Below are positions 32,178 to 41,889 of a stretch of 64,000 nucleotides of DNA, in pieces. The notes under the pieces were generated by a model that saw only the letters and a program-made list of their open reading frames with translations, ran no database searches and was not told the DNA's origin. This stretch comes from Plantactinospora soyae (lineage in GTDB: Bacteria > Actinomycetota > Actinomycetes > Mycobacteriales > Micromonosporaceae), in contig NZ_JADBEB010000001.1 of assembly GCF_014874095.1 (NCBI RefSeq), positions 8,556,001 through 8,620,000 on the forward strand, in the 5' to 3' direction. Position numbers and translations under genes: made by a program. Positions within the stretch are counted from its first letter, which is position 1. Each line of letters starts with the position of its first letter.

Positions 32178-35087
32178 TCAACCGATCAGCCGGTCGTAGT
32201 CGTGCAGTGCCATCGCCACGTCGATCTGCGCCCAGAAGCGGTGGTAGTTGAACGTCGGCACCGCGCCGCCGTTCAGGTACGCCTCCACCTTGGGCCAGTC
32301 CGGGTCCTCCTCGAGGAACGAACGGATGCTCAGGAAGGTGGACTGGGAGTTGATCGGGTCACCGTTCGGCATCGTGCCGGTGAAGCTCGACGGGACGTAC
32401 AGGCCCTGGCCGGTGCTGGAGTTGTAGGTGTCGTCGAACCGGTTGTAGTCCGCCTTCGACTCCGTCACCGACACGCCCAGGTCGTCCTTGTGCTGCAGGA
32501 CGGCGTCGAGCAGCGCCTTGGCCATGGTCTTGGCGCCCGCGTGGTCGGCCTTGGCACCGTAGTAGACCAGCGTCCGGGCGTACGCGCCCGCGACACCGAC
32601 GTCCGTGGTGTGGTCGACCACCGAGACCCGCAGGTTGCTGTTGTTCACCGAGGTGGTGCCGGCGGACCAGCTTCCACCCGGCTGGCCGCTCCAGCTCAGC
32701 GTGGACGGGATCTGGTAGTTCGAGCCGCTCACCGTGGTGTTGGCCAGCGCCCAGTTCACCCACTTGTCCAGCAGTGCCTTGGCCCGGGCGTCACCACTTT
32801 CGTGGTAGTACTCCGCCACCCGCTCCATGCTCCACGCCTGGAAGCCGAACCACTGGTTCGACGGCGGGTCGTGGTAGACCGGCTTGACGTCGTACACCAT
32901 GCCGTAGAACGTCGGCACGCCGGCCGGGCGGGCGCTGTAGTCGCCGTTCCAGCTGTTGGTCGCGCCACCGGCGATCGCACCGTCGGCCGACTGCAGCCAG
33001 GTGTAGAAGTCGATCTGCCGGGTGAGGCTGGTGGCCCAGTCGGTACGCGCCGTCGGCGACCGCGGGATCAGCTCGGTGACCGTGGACAGCGCCCAGGCCG
33101 CGAACGGGTTCTGGTAGCCGCCGTGGTTGTGGCTGGAGCCGATCCGCCAGGACCAGCTGCTGCTGCCACCCTGCGAGCCGCCCCAGGCGTAGTACCAGGA
33201 CAGCAGGTAGGCGGAGCTGTTCTTGCCGGTGCCGACCGCACAGGACGGCGAGGCGCAGCCGGGCTGCTTGAAGTACTTGTCGTACATCGCGTAGCGCAGG
33301 TAGTCGCCCATCTTGGCGGCGTTCTGCACGGTGGTCGCGATCTGGCTCTGGTTGCCCTGCTCCTTGGCCCACTTCAGCGCCCAGTACGCGGCCTGGACGG
33401 CACGCGCGTCGGCGTCCGGAGCGTTGGTGTAACGCCACTGCTGGGCGTACGACGAGTCGCCGATGAACAGCGGCAGGTACCCGTTCGGGCCACCGTCGGC
33501 GAACGTCTCGCAGGAGGGGTGCGGAACGGTCTCGAAGACCGACTCCTGCGGGCCACGCTGGTAGGTGTTGATGTACGCCGGCTTGGTGGTGCCGTCGCCG
33601 CAGCGGCCGTAGCCGTACACGTTGTCGACGTCGAGCAGCCAGTGCATGCCGTACACCCGGCCACTGTTGTACGTGGACTGGAGTTCGGCGGCCAGCGGGT
33701 CCTGACCCACCCGGATGTTCGCGTCGAGCTTGCCACCCTGCTGCGGGTAGAGGTCGGGCCGGTTGGCCTCGGGCGCGTAGTCCGCCGGGTCACTGGCGTT
33801 GTAGTTCGACTGGGTCTCGGACGGGATGATGTACCGGTCCATGATCTGCCAGGCGTTGTTGAACGGACCCCACTGCCCGGTGGTCCGGCCGTACATCGCC
33901 TCGAGGAAGAGCCAGTAGCTGAACGCCTCACTGGTGGTCTCGTGACCGTGGTCCGGGGCCTCGACCAGCAGCGTCTCGACGGAGTGGTACGGCACGCCCT
34001 CGGGGCTGAAGTAGCCGTTCGCCGGAGCCTTGATCTTGTTGTAGAGCTCCAGGAACTCCTCGCCGTACTCGCCGCTCGGCTCGCCGCCCTCGTCGTCGGT
34101 CACGGTGACCGCGGTGCTTCCCGGGGTACGCCCGCTGGCGGTGCCGGTGATCGACGCCGCGTCGTTGGTGCTGTCGGCGTCCTGTGCGGCGCTGACCGTC
34201 GCGTTGACCCCGCTGTTCCAGTTCGACGGGGTGATGGTGACGCTGGCGGGGCTGACCGTCACGTCGGTGTCGCCGGTCCTGGCGAGCGAGACGGTGACGT
34301 TGCTGGTCGGTGCGGCGCTGAGCCGGACGTTGAGCGGGGAGGTGCTGCCCTCGGCCACCGTCACGGTGGCGGGGACGATCACGCTCGCCTGGCTGGTGCC
34401 GCCGACGGTGAAGGCCACCTCGTCGATGCCGCTGAGCCCGGCGCTGTCGTACGCGCGGGCCTGGGCGGTGTACGAGCCGGCCGGCAGCGCGCTGTTGGTG
34501 TAGCTGTACGGCGCGCTGGTGTCGGTGCCGACCAGCATGCCGTTGCGGTAGAACTCGACGCGCTGGACCGGGCCCTCCGCGTCACTGGCGTTGGCCGAGA
34601 CGGTGACGTTGGCCGGCGCGGCGAACGTGGCGCCGGCCGCCGGCGCGGTGATGTCCACGGTCGGCGCGGTGTTCTGCGCGCCGTTGCAGGCGACACCGTT
34701 GATCGTGAAGGCGGTCGGGCTGGCGTTGGTCCCCGAGTAGGAGCCGTTGAATCCGATGCTGGTCGAACCGCCGGTGCCGATGTTGCCGTTGTACGACAGG
34801 TTCGTGGCCGTCACGTTGGCGCCGGACTGGGTCCAGTTGGCCGACCAGCCCTGGGTGAGGCGCTGGTTGCCCGGGAAGGTGAATCCCAGGTTCCAACTGG
34901 TCATCGGGTCGCCGACGTTCCGGATGGTGATCGCGGCGGTGAAGCCGGAGCCCCAGCTGTTGGAGGCATAGGTGACGTCGCAGGCGGGGGCGGCATAGGC
35001 GGTACCGGGGACGACGGCGACACCCCCGACCACAAGTACGCCTGCGGCGGCCATCGCCACCCGGCGTCTTCCTAAGCTCAACTTCAT
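32178..35087 (-). CDS. Secreted exocellulase: signal peptide, CBM2, Ig-like, Calx-beta-like, GH48
   Basis: 969 aa from ATG 35087, which has AGGAG upstream; the frame is open further but without a ribosome site. A Sec signal peptide (about 1-32, ending AYAA) is followed by a family 2 cellulose-binding module (about 33-135, with two Cys and Trp residues for cellulose), a bacterial Ig-like domain (about 140-235), a Calx-beta-like domain (about 235-330) and the GH48 catalytic domain (about 340-969). The GH48 acid Glu lies in HGHETTSEA. GH48 enzymes cut cellobiose units processively from cellulose chain ends. The gene is transcribed leftward from the spacer with CelR boxes, so it should be induced by cellobiose. 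A run of hairpins follows it. Confidence 0.95.
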   Translation of the reverse strand: MKLSLGRRRVAMAAAGVLVVGGVAVVPGTAYAAPACDVTYASNSWGSGFTAAITIRNVGDPMTSWNLGFTFPGNQRLTQGWSANWTQSGANVTATNLSYNGNIGTGGSTSIGFNGSYSGTNASPTAFTINGVACNGAQNTAPTVDITAPAAGATFAAPANVTVSANASDAEGPVQRVEFYRNGMLVGTDTSAPYSYTNSALPAGSYTAQARAYDSAGLSGIDEVAFTVGGTSQASVIVPATVTVAEGSTSPLNVRLSAAPTSNVTVSLARTGDTDVTVSPASVTITPSNWNSGVNATVSAAQDADSTNDAASITGTASGRTPGSTAVTVTDDEGGEPSGEYGEEFLELYNKIKAPANGYFSPEGVPYHSVETLLVEAPDHGHETTSEAFSYWLFLEAMYGRTTGQWGPFNNAWQIMDRYIIPSETQSNYNASDPADYAPEANRPDLYPQQGGKLDANIRVGQDPLAAELQSTYNSGRVYGMHWLLDVDNVYGYGRCGDGTTKPAYINTYQRGPQESVFETVPHPSCETFADGGPNGYLPLFIGDSSYAQQWRYTNAPDADARAVQAAYWALKWAKEQGNQSQIATTVQNAAKMGDYLRYAMYDKYFKQPGCASPSCAVGTGKNSSAYLLSWYYAWGGSQGGSSSWSWRIGSSHNHGGYQNPFAAWALSTVTELIPRSPTARTDWATSLTRQIDFYTWLQSADGAIAGGATNSWNGDYSARPAGVPTFYGMVYDVKPVYHDPPSNQWFGFQAWSMERVAEYYHESGDARAKALLDKWVNWALANTTVSGSNYQIPSTLSWSGQPGGSWSAGTTSVNNSNLRVSVVDHTTDVGVAGAYARTLVYYGAKADHAGAKTMAKALLDAVLQHKDDLGVSVTESKADYNRFDDTYNSSTGQGLYVPSSFTGTMPNGDPINSQSTFLSIRSFLEEDPDWPKVEAYLNGGAVPTFNYHRFWAQIDVAMALHDYDRLIG

Positions 35088-35361
35088 TTCGTGACTTCTC
35101 CTCGCGGACCGGGCCGCGGTGCTGCCGCGGCTGTGGCGCCTCCTGCGCATGGAGCGGAAGCGGTGCGCGTGGGTGGGTGGGCGCCAGGATGGTGGTGGTC
35201 AACCCGTCCCGGACCGGGGTCGGCGGACGCCGGAGGAGACGCCGGACGTGGCGGCTCCGATCGGTAACTCAAGGGGGCGCCGTACCGAAATTCGGATGCC
35301 CTCGGCGGCCCGCGATCGCGTCAGCTTTTGGCTCCCTAGCGCGATGCTCGACAGTGTGGCA

Positions 35362-35375
35362 TGGGAGCGCTCCCG
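35362..35375. promoter_or_regulatory. CelR/CebR operator box 1 (GH48 side)
   Basis: TGGGAGCGCTCCCG matches the cellulase operator TGGGAGCGCTCCCA at 13 of 14 bases. It lies about 275 bp upstream of the GH48 start. CelR/CebR (LacI family) releases it when cellobiose binds. Confidence 0.85.
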
Positions 35376-35509
35376 CAGCAAGTGGAGGCGCGTGCCGCTC
35401 CACTACAGAGGGTCGGAGAACAGCCACTGACCTGCGTGGAGAGTCGATCGAGGCGAGCACAACGGAGTTTCCTCGACGTTGGCCAGATGTTTCGATCTTA
35501 TTTTGGGTC

Positions 35510-35538
35510 TTTCACAAAACCGTGACGCGGGCTACAGT
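35510..35538 (+). promoter_or_regulatory. Candidate rightward promoter in the cellulase spacer
   Basis: TTTCAC (35510-35515) and TACAGT (35533-35538) have 17-bp spacing. The second CelR box starts 15 bp after the -10, so the operator would overlap the transcription start and block it. Confidence 0.5.
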
Positions 35539-35552
35539 CCAACCAACGTCGA

Positions 35553-35566
35553 TGGGAGCGCTTCCA
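35553..35566. promoter_or_regulatory. CelR/CebR operator box 2
   Basis: TGGGAGCGCTTCCA matches the consensus at 13 of 14 bases. It covers the expected start site of the promoter at 35510-35538. Confidence 0.85.
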
Positions 35567-35843
35567 TCGATGATGGTGTAAGTAGCTTGGATCGCACCAG
35601 CTACGGAGACTGTGAACATCCGGTCCGCCGGATTGATCCAACTCCGTTGGGCGAGCTACGGGAAGTATGCCGTAGCCGCCGACCGCTCAGCCACAAGGCT
35701 GGCGGCGGGCCAGCCCGGACTCCGCCGTCGGTCATCTCACCACCGTCGAGAGGAGGTGGAACCAGAGCCACTCGCGTGGCCCGGCTCCCGCGCGGCACGC
35801 ACGACATGGACGCCAATCCGCTCGTGCGTGTTTGTAACTCACG

Positions 35844-35875
35844 GTGGGGACGGGGGTTGCCCTCCCCGTCCCCAC
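35844..35875 (+). terminator. Perfect 12-bp hairpin in the cellulase spacer
   Basis: GTGGGGACGGGG pairs perfectly with CCCCGTCCCCAC around an 8-base loop, followed by ACACTAAA. It would end a transcript begun near 35545, or act as an attenuator for GH1. Confidence 0.65.
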
Positions 35876-36117
35876 ACACTAAACCCCCCGCCAACGACGG
35901 GAATATCGGTCGTCGGTACAGCGTCTCGACGCCGAACCGGTCGACCGGCTTCGTCATCGGCACTCCGACGGCGACCGGCCTCGTCGCGACGCGACGCACA
36001 GGCGCCGGTCGCCGTGGTCATGGTGCACGTGGGGACGGGCAATGGACGAGGCCCAGACCCCCATTGCCACCCGAACATCCCATACGCATTCGCCCGCTAG
36101 ATCGCTACGCTCTTGTT

Positions 36118-36131
36118 TGGGAGCGCTCCCG
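36118..36131. promoter_or_regulatory. CelR/CebR operator box 3 (GH1 side)
   Basis: TGGGAGCGCTCCCG, 13 of 14 bases of the consensus, lies 37 bp before the GH1 start and just before its ribosome site. Confidence 0.85.
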
Positions 36132-36168
36132 GGCGTCCTGCGGAGGGCCCCACTCACGAGGAGACAGC

Positions 36169-37668
36169 ATGTCCGTACTGACTCGGCGGCATTTGCTGCG
36201 CCGCGCCGCGTTATCCGCCAGCGCCGTCCCGGCCGCCCGCCTGTCGACGAGCGCGGCCGCCACCGCCGCCACCACTGGCACGGCGGCCACCGGATGCGAC
36301 GGCGGGTCCGAGGCCGACGACGAGCGCCTCCCGGCGCCGCAGACGCAGCTCGGCCTCCGCTTTCCGGACAGCTTCGGGTGGGGCGCTGCCACTTCGGCGT
36401 ACCAGATCGAGGGCGCGGCCAAGGACGACGGTCGTGGCGAGTCGGTCTGGGACACCTTCAGCCACACCCCGGGACGGGTCCGGGGTGGCGACACCGGCGA
36501 CATCGCCGCCGACCACTACCACCGGTACGTCGAAGACCTGGACCTGATGAAGGACCTCGGACTCGGCACGTACCGGTTCTCCATCTCCTGGCCCCGGATC
36601 CAGGCCGACGGCACCGGCGCGCCGAACCAGCGCGGCCTGGACTTCTACCGGCGCCTGGTGGACGGGCTGAACGAGCGCGGCATCGCCCCGATGGCCACCC
36701 TGTTCCACTGGGACCTCCCCCAGTCGTTGCAGGACATCGGCGGCTGGGAGTCGCGGGACGTCGCCTACCGCTTCGCCGACTACGCGGAGGCGGTGTTCGA
36801 GGCGCTCGGCGCCGACGTGCCCGTCTGGCTGACCATCAACGAGCCCAAGACGGTGGTGCAGAACGGCTACCTCCAGGGCCACCACGCCCCGGGCCTACAG
36901 GACCCGGCCGCGGCCTACCTGGTCGCGCACCACCTGCAACTGGCGCACGGGCTAGCCGTACGCGCGCTGCGCGCCACCGGCAGCGGCAGCCGGATCGGCC
37001 CGGCCCTGAACCTGCACCCCTGCTACCCGGCCGACGACGGCCCCGGGGTCGCCGAGGCCACCCGGCTCTACGACGGCTACGAGAACCGGCTCTACCTCGA
37101 CTCGATCTTCAAGGGCGCCTACCCCGCCGATGTGCTCGACGACCTCGGCCCGGACGACCGGATGATCCGGGGCATTCGGGACGGCGACCTGAAGATCATC
37201 TCGTCTCCGGTGGACCTGCTCGCGGTGCAGTACTACACCCCGATCTACGTCACCGGCGACGGCGGTACGACCCGGAAGTGGCCGACCTCCGAGGCGAGCT
37301 GGCAGCAGCTCTACCCCGACGGGATGTACGACATCCTCTCCCGGGTCACCCGGGACTACGGCGACGTGCCCCTGACCATCACCGAGAACGGCCTGCCCAC
37401 CCCCGACATCCTCGGCGCCGACGGCACGGTCGACGACCCCGGGCGGATCGCCTTCCTCCGCGACCACCTCGCGGCCGTACACCGGGCCATCGCCGACGGC
37501 GTGCCGGTGGAGAGCTACCACGTCTGGTCGCTGATGGACAACTTCGAGTGGAACGAGGGATACGAGCAGCGCTGGGGACTGATCTACATCGACTTCCCGA
37601 CCCAGCGCCGGATCCCCAAGCGCAGCGCGAACTGGTACCGCGGGGTGATCGCCGCCAACACCCTCTGA
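36169..37668 (+). CDS. GH1 beta-glucosidase with Tat-type signal
   Basis: 499 aa from ATG 36169, with GAGGAG 5 bp upstream. The first 60 residues look like a Tat signal: TRRHLLRRA then a hydrophobic AALSASAVPAA run, then a possible lipid site TGC (ATGC, poor lipobox). The GH1 barrel starts at FPDSFGWGAATSAYQIEGAA. The acid/base is E225 in TINEP and the nucleophile E406 in ITENG. It should cut cellobiose to glucose, completing what GH48 releases. GH1 enzymes of cellulose users are usually cytoplasmic, so a Tat signal is notable. A CelR box just upstream implies cellobiose control. Confidence 0.93.
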   Translation: MSVLTRRHLLRRAALSASAVPAARLSTSAAATAATTGTAATGCDGGSEADDERLPAPQTQLGLRFPDSFGWGAATSAYQIEGAAKDDGRGESVWDTFSHTPGRVRGGDTGDIAADHYHRYVEDLDLMKDLGLGTYRFSISWPRIQADGTGAPNQRGLDFYRRLVDGLNERGIAPMATLFHWDLPQSLQDIGGWESRDVAYRFADYAEAVFEALGADVPVWLTINEPKTVVQNGYLQGHHAPGLQDPAAAYLVAHHLQLAHGLAVRALRATGSGSRIGPALNLHPCYPADDGPGVAEATRLYDGYENRLYLDSIFKGAYPADVLDDLGPDDRMIRGIRDGDLKIISSPVDLLAVQYYTPIYVTGDGGTTRKWPTSEASWQQLYPDGMYDILSRVTRDYGDVPLTITENGLPTPDILGADGTVDDPGRIAFLRDHLAAVHRAIADGVPVESYHVWSLMDNFEWNEGYEQRWGLIYIDFPTQRRIPKRSANWYRGVIAANTL

Positions 37669-37740
37669 CCCTCGTCGGCGTACCGGCCACCACTCGGGCG
37701 CGTACCGGCCGCCCGACCGCAACCGCCGAAACGGGGGTCC

Positions 37741-38769
37741 ATGGAAATCCACAGTTCGACCAGAAGGCACGTCACCGAGACCGAACTCCGGTCCCTGGTC
37801 CGCCGCGGTTTCGGCGACCGGGTCGAGATCGACCGATGGCAGGAACTGACCGGCGGCACCTACAACGCCGCGTACGCCATCGTCCTGGACGACGGCACCG
37901 ACCTCGTACTCAAGGTCGCACCGTCGCCGGAGCTGAAGTTGCTCAGCCACGAGGTCGACCTGATGCGCACGGAGGTGGACTTCTACCGCCGCGCCGGCCG
38001 GGCCGACGTCGCCGTACCGGACGTGGTCTACTTCGACTTCGGCCGGGACCTGATCGGCACCGACTTCGTGTTCCTGAGTCGGGTGGCCGGAACCGACCTG
38101 CACCAGACCCGGGACGACCTGACCCCGGCGCAGCTCGCCGCCGTGCGAGGGGAGATCGCCGCGATCGCGGCCCGGCTGCACACGGTCACCGGCTCGGCGT
38201 ACGGGTACCCGCTCCGGGGCAGCCGCAGTTGGCAACCCTCCTGGCGGGCCGCGTTCGGCGCCATGGTCGACGACATCCTCGCCGACGCCACCCGGTTGGG
38301 CAGCGTGCTACCCGCCCCACCGGAACGGATCGGCACGCTGCTACGCCGGCATGCCGACGCGCTCGACGAGGTACGCCGGCCCGCGCTGGTCCACTTCGAC
38401 CTGTGGGACGGCAACGTCTTCATCGCCGCCGACGCCGCCGACACGGTCCGGGTGACCGGGCTGATCGACGGCGAGCGGGCGTTCTTCGGCGACCCGCTGG
38501 CCGAACTGGTCTCGATGACCCTGTTCCGGGAACTGGACGACGAACCGGAGATCCTCGCCGGGTACGCGTCGGCCGGGCACGGCCGGCTCGAACTGACCGA
38601 CACGGCCCGGCGCCGACTCACCCTCTACACGAGCTACCTCTATCTGATCATGGCGATCGAGGGCGCCACCCGGGGCTGGGACGGCCCGGAACGGTCAGAG
38701 TACGAACAACGCCTCGTCGGGCTGCTCGACGCGCAACTCGGCCGGCTCGACCAGTTGCGACGCGGATGA
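37741..38769 (+). CDS. Aminoglycoside phosphotransferase (APH)-family kinase
   Basis: 342 aa. The kinase-like fold shows a Gly-rich TGGTYN loop, the ATP-binding Lys in LVLKVAPS (about 60), the catalytic loop ALVHFDLWDGNVFI (about 217-230, with the catalytic Asp and the metal Asn) and LIDGERAFFGDPLAE as the DFG-like metal site. Such enzymes phosphorylate antibiotics, sugars or other small molecules; the substrate is not clear. ATG 37741 lies 72 bp after GH1, so it could be co-transcribed, perhaps with a sugar as substrate. A 13-bp hairpin follows the stop and separates it from the convergent roadblock gene. Confidence 0.85.
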   Translation: MEIHSSTRRHVTETELRSLVRRGFGDRVEIDRWQELTGGTYNAAYAIVLDDGTDLVLKVAPSPELKLLSHEVDLMRTEVDFYRRAGRADVAVPDVVYFDFGRDLIGTDFVFLSRVAGTDLHQTRDDLTPAQLAAVRGEIAAIAARLHTVTGSAYGYPLRGSRSWQPSWRAAFGAMVDDILADATRLGSVLPAPPERIGTLLRRHADALDEVRRPALVHFDLWDGNVFIAADAADTVRVTGLIDGERAFFGDPLAELVSMTLFRELDDEPEILAGYASAGHGRLELTDTARRRLTLYTSYLYLIMAIEGATRGWDGPERSEYEQRLVGLLDAQLGRLDQLRRG

Positions 38770-38788
38770 GGCGTACCGGATCCGTTGT

Positions 38789-38818
38789 CCCGCTGACCGA
38801 CCGCCGTCGGTCAGCGGG
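38789..38818. terminator. Bidirectional 13-bp hairpin between convergent genes
   Basis: CCCGCTGACCGAC and GTCGGTCAGCGGG pair perfectly around a 4-base loop. One arm includes the roadblock stop codon. It can end both the APH and the conservon transcripts. Confidence 0.75.
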
Positions 38819-39233
38819 GCAGCGCCTGCTGGAGTTCGGCCCGCAGTGCGGGAGTCAGCATCTCGCCGGCAGACTTGGCCAGTTTCGCCATCTCGTAGCC
38901 GACCACGCCGATGTCGGCGTCGATGGCGGCGAGGGTGGCGAGGATCGAACCGTCCCTGATCTGCATCACCAGGAAGTAGCCCCGGCCCATCTCGACCACC
39001 GTCTGCTTCACGATGTCGCCGTCGAACATCTCGGCGGCGCCGGTGGTGATGCTGCACAACCCCGACGTGACCGCCGCGAGTTTGTCCGCGTGGTCCCGGG
39101 GCAGGTGCTCGGAGACCGCGACCAGCAGGCCGTCGGCGGAGACGACGATCGTGTGGGCTACTCCGGGTACCCGTTCGGTGAACCCGCTCACCAGCCAGTT
39201 CAGATCCCGTGCCTCTTGACTGAGCGTGCTCAA
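38811..39233 (-). CDS. Roadblock/LC7 domain protein (conservon CvnB-like)
   Basis: 140 aa, a single roadblock/LC7 fold: [26 protein letters not shown] at the start, then [12 protein letters not shown] and [21 protein letters not shown] 39233 is used because GAGGAG is 6 nt upstream and the stop of the sensor kinase overlaps it (TTGA), so the two are coupled. In Streptomyces conservons CvnB acts with the sensor kinase CvnA, CvnC (DUF742) and the GTPase CvnD. CvnC and CvnD are not present next door here. Confidence 0.92.
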   Translation of the reverse strand: MSTLSQEARDLNWLVSGFTERVPGVAHTIVVSADGLLVAVSEHLPRDHADKLAAVTSGLCSITTGAAEMFDGDIVKQTVVEMGRGYFLVMQIRDGSILATLAAIDADIGVVGYEMAKLAKSAGEMLTPALRAELQQALPR

Positions 39234-41791
39234 TACTGCTCCTCTTCGCTGCGCGCGCCGGCCGGCGCCATGGGTATCACAATCGTGTCCTCGGCCTCGG
39301 CACGCCGGACGCCGCCGTAGTACCGCGACAGCGTCCCGGCCACCTGCTCCGGATCCGGTTCCTCACGCTGGACCGGAACCCTCGGCCGGGTCGGTTCGGA
39401 CTTCACCGGCAACTGTGCCATCGGCACCCGGATCGGCAGCCCACTGGGCTTGATCCCGCCCGTCACCGGCACCGCCGGCGGGGCGTTCCCGGTCGGCAGG
39501 GGGCTGTGTTCGACAACCGGCGTCGCCGCCGACCCGGACCGGCCCTGCCGGGACCACCAGGTGCTGCCGGGCGCCGGGCCGCTGCCGTCGGTGGACATCC
39601 CGAGCACGTCCTCGGCCCGGGTCGGGGTCTCCCGCCGGACCCGTTGGCGGGCCGACGCCGCCTCACCGGGGGCACCGCCCGGCCGGCCAGCGGCCAAGGG
39701 GTGCGCCCCGTTCGGGCCGGCTACCGCGCCCGCGACGACCGTGAGCATCCGCCGGCCACGCCCGTCCGCCGGGTCCGCCGTGGGTGCCGGCGCCAGCAGG
39801 TTCGCCGGCAGCCAGACCGTCGCCATCAGCCCACCGGACTCGATGGGCCGCAACCGCACCCGTACGCCCTGCCGGGCGGCCAGGTGGCTGACCACGAACA
39901 GGCCCATCCGCTCCGACGCCGACACGTCCGCGGCCGGCGGTACGGCGAGCACCTCGTTGGCCTGCTCGAGCGCGCTCGGGCTCATCCCGAGACCCTGGTC
40001 GACGATCTCCACCAGCACGCTGCCGTCCGGCTGGCCGGCGGCGTCGATCCGGACCACGGTGTCCGGTCTGGAGAACGACGAGGCGTTCTCCAGCAGCTCG
40101 GCGAGCAGGTGCACCAGGTCGGCGACGGCGTGCCCGACGATGTACAGCTCGTCGGCGACGTTGTGCCGGATCCGCTGGTACTGCTCGATCTCGGCGACGG
40201 CGGCGAGCATCACCGTGGGGAGCAGCACCGGACGGTTCCACCGCCGGGTGGCCTCGGTGCCGGCCAGGACGAGCAGGCTGTCGTCGTTCCGGCGCATACG
40301 GGCGGCGAGATGGTCCAGTTTGAACAGGTTCTCCAGCTGGTCGGGATCGCCCTCGTCCTGTTCCAACTCGTCCAGCAGTTCGAGTTGGCGCTCGACCAGC
40401 ACCTGACTGCGCCGGGCGAGGTTGACGAACATCGCGTTGACGTGCCGACGCATGACTGCCTGTTCCAGCGCCACCGTCACGGCGCTGCGGTGCACCGCCA
40501 CGAAGGCCTCGGCCACCTCACCGATCTCGTCCATCGACCGTACGTCTGCCGGCGGTACGTCGAACTCGGAGGCGACCGGATCCACCGTACGCAGCCGCTC
40601 CAGCGTCTCCGGCAGCTCGACCTGGGCGACCCGGAGCGCCTGGCTCCGCAGCATCCGCAGCGAACTGGCGACGGACCGGCCGATCGCGATCGAGGTGAAC
40701 AGCGCCGCCACCAGGACGGCCAGCACACCACCGGCGGTGAGCACCGTCCGGCGCAACTGCTCGGCGCTGCGGTTCTCCGCCAGCGTCACCGCGTCGCCGA
40801 CCGCACCCGCCTCGACCTGCCGCAGCAGGTCCTGCCGCTGCTGGCTGGTCGTCCACCAGGTCTTCGGTTCGAGCACCGCGGCGATCCGGTCGCCGGAGGT
40901 GAACGTGGTCTCCTCCATCTTGACGGCGGCCAGGAAGTTCGGATTGCTGGCGGCGCTGGCGTACCGCTCGATCTGCCGGTCGGTCGCCGACAGCCGGAAG
41001 TCGGCGAGCCCGGTGAGCTGCTGGGCCCGCAGGTCGGTGAGCGCGACCAGGTCGGTCGGCTCGTACCGGCCGGCCCGCGCGGCGGCGTAGAGATGCCCCC
41101 GCATCTTCGAGTTGACCTCCTTCACCTGGGCGAACTCGACGTACCGGAGCACCGCGTCGGTCAGGTCGGGACGGTCACTTCCCGGCGACGGCTCGGCCAG
41201 CAGCACCAGCAGCACCTCGATGACCCGGTCGTACTCGCTGAGCACCGGATCGGGGGTCAGCCCGGCCGCCGGCACCGCGGCCCGGACGTCGGGCAGCCGC
41301 TTGAGCGCCTCGTCCACCCGGTCGTAGGAGATGCGCCAGGAGGCCTCGCCCCGGGCCAACGGCTCCGCGGCCACCCGGAACTGGTTGATCGCCCGGTCGG
41401 CGACCGGGTACACCGGTTCGAGTGCCGGCAGGGCCTGGCCCGGCTCCAGTTGCCCACCCGGTGCCGAACCGAGCGCCGCCAGCTCACCGGCGGTCTGGTC
41501 GCGCTCGCGCTGCAACTCGTGGATCAGCGTGGTGATCTCACGTCCCACTCCGACCTGGTCGGCGAACTCGCCGAGCAGGCCGGCCTGGCTGACCAGCGCC
41601 CCGGTCTGCGCCCCGGCGAGCACCAGGAACGCGATCGACGGCACGACCAGGACGGCGCCGAGCTTGGTACGCATCCGCCAGTCCCGCAGCCGGAACGCGG
41701 ACCGGCGCCGGTGCGGTACGACCCGGACGTCGAGACGGCGCCGACGGTGACGCGAGACGGCGCCGTGTGACGGATCCGGGGCAACAGCCAC
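39230..41791 (-). CDS. Conservon CvnA-type sensor histidine kinase
   Basis: 853 aa from GTG 41791; TAGGAGG lies 4 nt upstream, while the longer frame (TTG 41827) has no ribosome site. A basic tail is followed by a membrane helix, a large outside helical sensor of the nitrate/nitrite-sensing type (about 70-335), a second helix, HAMP, the CvnA motif [19 protein letters not shown] in place of a His box, and a HATPase domain with [10 protein letters not shown] and VDQGLGM. A Pro-rich tail of about 180 residues follows. As in other CvnA proteins the classic phospho-His is not evident. It is coupled to the roadblock gene. Confidence 0.9.
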   Translation of the reverse strand: MAVAPDPSHGAVSRHRRRRLDVRVVPHRRRSAFRLRDWRMRTKLGAVLVVPSIAFLVLAGAQTGALVSQAGLLGEFADQVGVGREITTLIHELQRERDQTAGELAALGSAPGGQLEPGQALPALEPVYPVADRAINQFRVAAEPLARGEASWRISYDRVDEALKRLPDVRAAVPAAGLTPDPVLSEYDRVIEVLLVLLAEPSPGSDRPDLTDAVLRYVEFAQVKEVNSKMRGHLYAAARAGRYEPTDLVALTDLRAQQLTGLADFRLSATDRQIERYASAASNPNFLAAVKMEETTFTSGDRIAAVLEPKTWWTTSQQRQDLLRQVEAGAVGDAVTLAENRSAEQLRRTVLTAGGVLAVLVAALFTSIAIGRSVASSLRMLRSQALRVAQVELPETLERLRTVDPVASEFDVPPADVRSMDEIGEVAEAFVAVHRSAVTVALEQAVMRRHVNAMFVNLARRSQVLVERQLELLDELEQDEGDPDQLENLFKLDHLAARMRRNDDSLLVLAGTEATRRWNRPVLLPTVMLAAVAEIEQYQRIRHNVADELYIVGHAVADLVHLLAELLENASSFSRPDTVVRIDAAGQPDGSVLVEIVDQGLGMSPSALEQANEVLAVPPAADVSASERMGLFVVSHLAARQGVRVRLRPIESGGLMATVWLPANLLAPAPTADPADGRGRRMLTVVAGAVAGPNGAHPLAAGRPGGAPGEAASARQRVRRETPTRAEDVLGMSTDGSGPAPGSTWWSRQGRSGSAATPVVEHSPLPTGNAPPAVPVTGGIKPSGLPIRVPMAQLPVKSEPTRPRVPVQREEPDPEQVAGTLSRYYGGVRRAEAEDTIVIPMAPAGARSEEEQY

Positions 41792-41889
41792 CACGCCTCC
41801 TACCGTCCTCGATGCCGGGCGCGCCAAGGAGCGGAGCTATTTCAAATCAGGCCCGGTCTCGCTGTCAATGATCCAGTGGGCAGAACAGC

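Larger units (their letters stand above)
35088..36168. other. 1.1-kb regulatory spacer between divergent cellulase genes
   Basis: No convincing gene is seen here. It has lower GC than the flanks, weak codon bias in every frame, three CelR-type operators, a promoter-like pair pointing right and a perfect hairpin, all listed separately. A transcript from 35545 to about 35875 with no clear protein would fit the order promoter-operator-hairpin. Frames from 35612 rightward are open but lack a ribosome site and normal codon use. Confidence 0.6.

Noticed and set aside
32001-35075. 1024-codon plus-strand frame opposite GH48
   Set aside because: The minus strand encodes a clear CBM2-GH48 enzyme; the plus-strand product is Val/Gly/Arg-rich without motifs.
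35612-36100. Open frame in the cellulase spacer as a gene
   Set aside because: No normal codon bias, poor ribosome site and no motifs.
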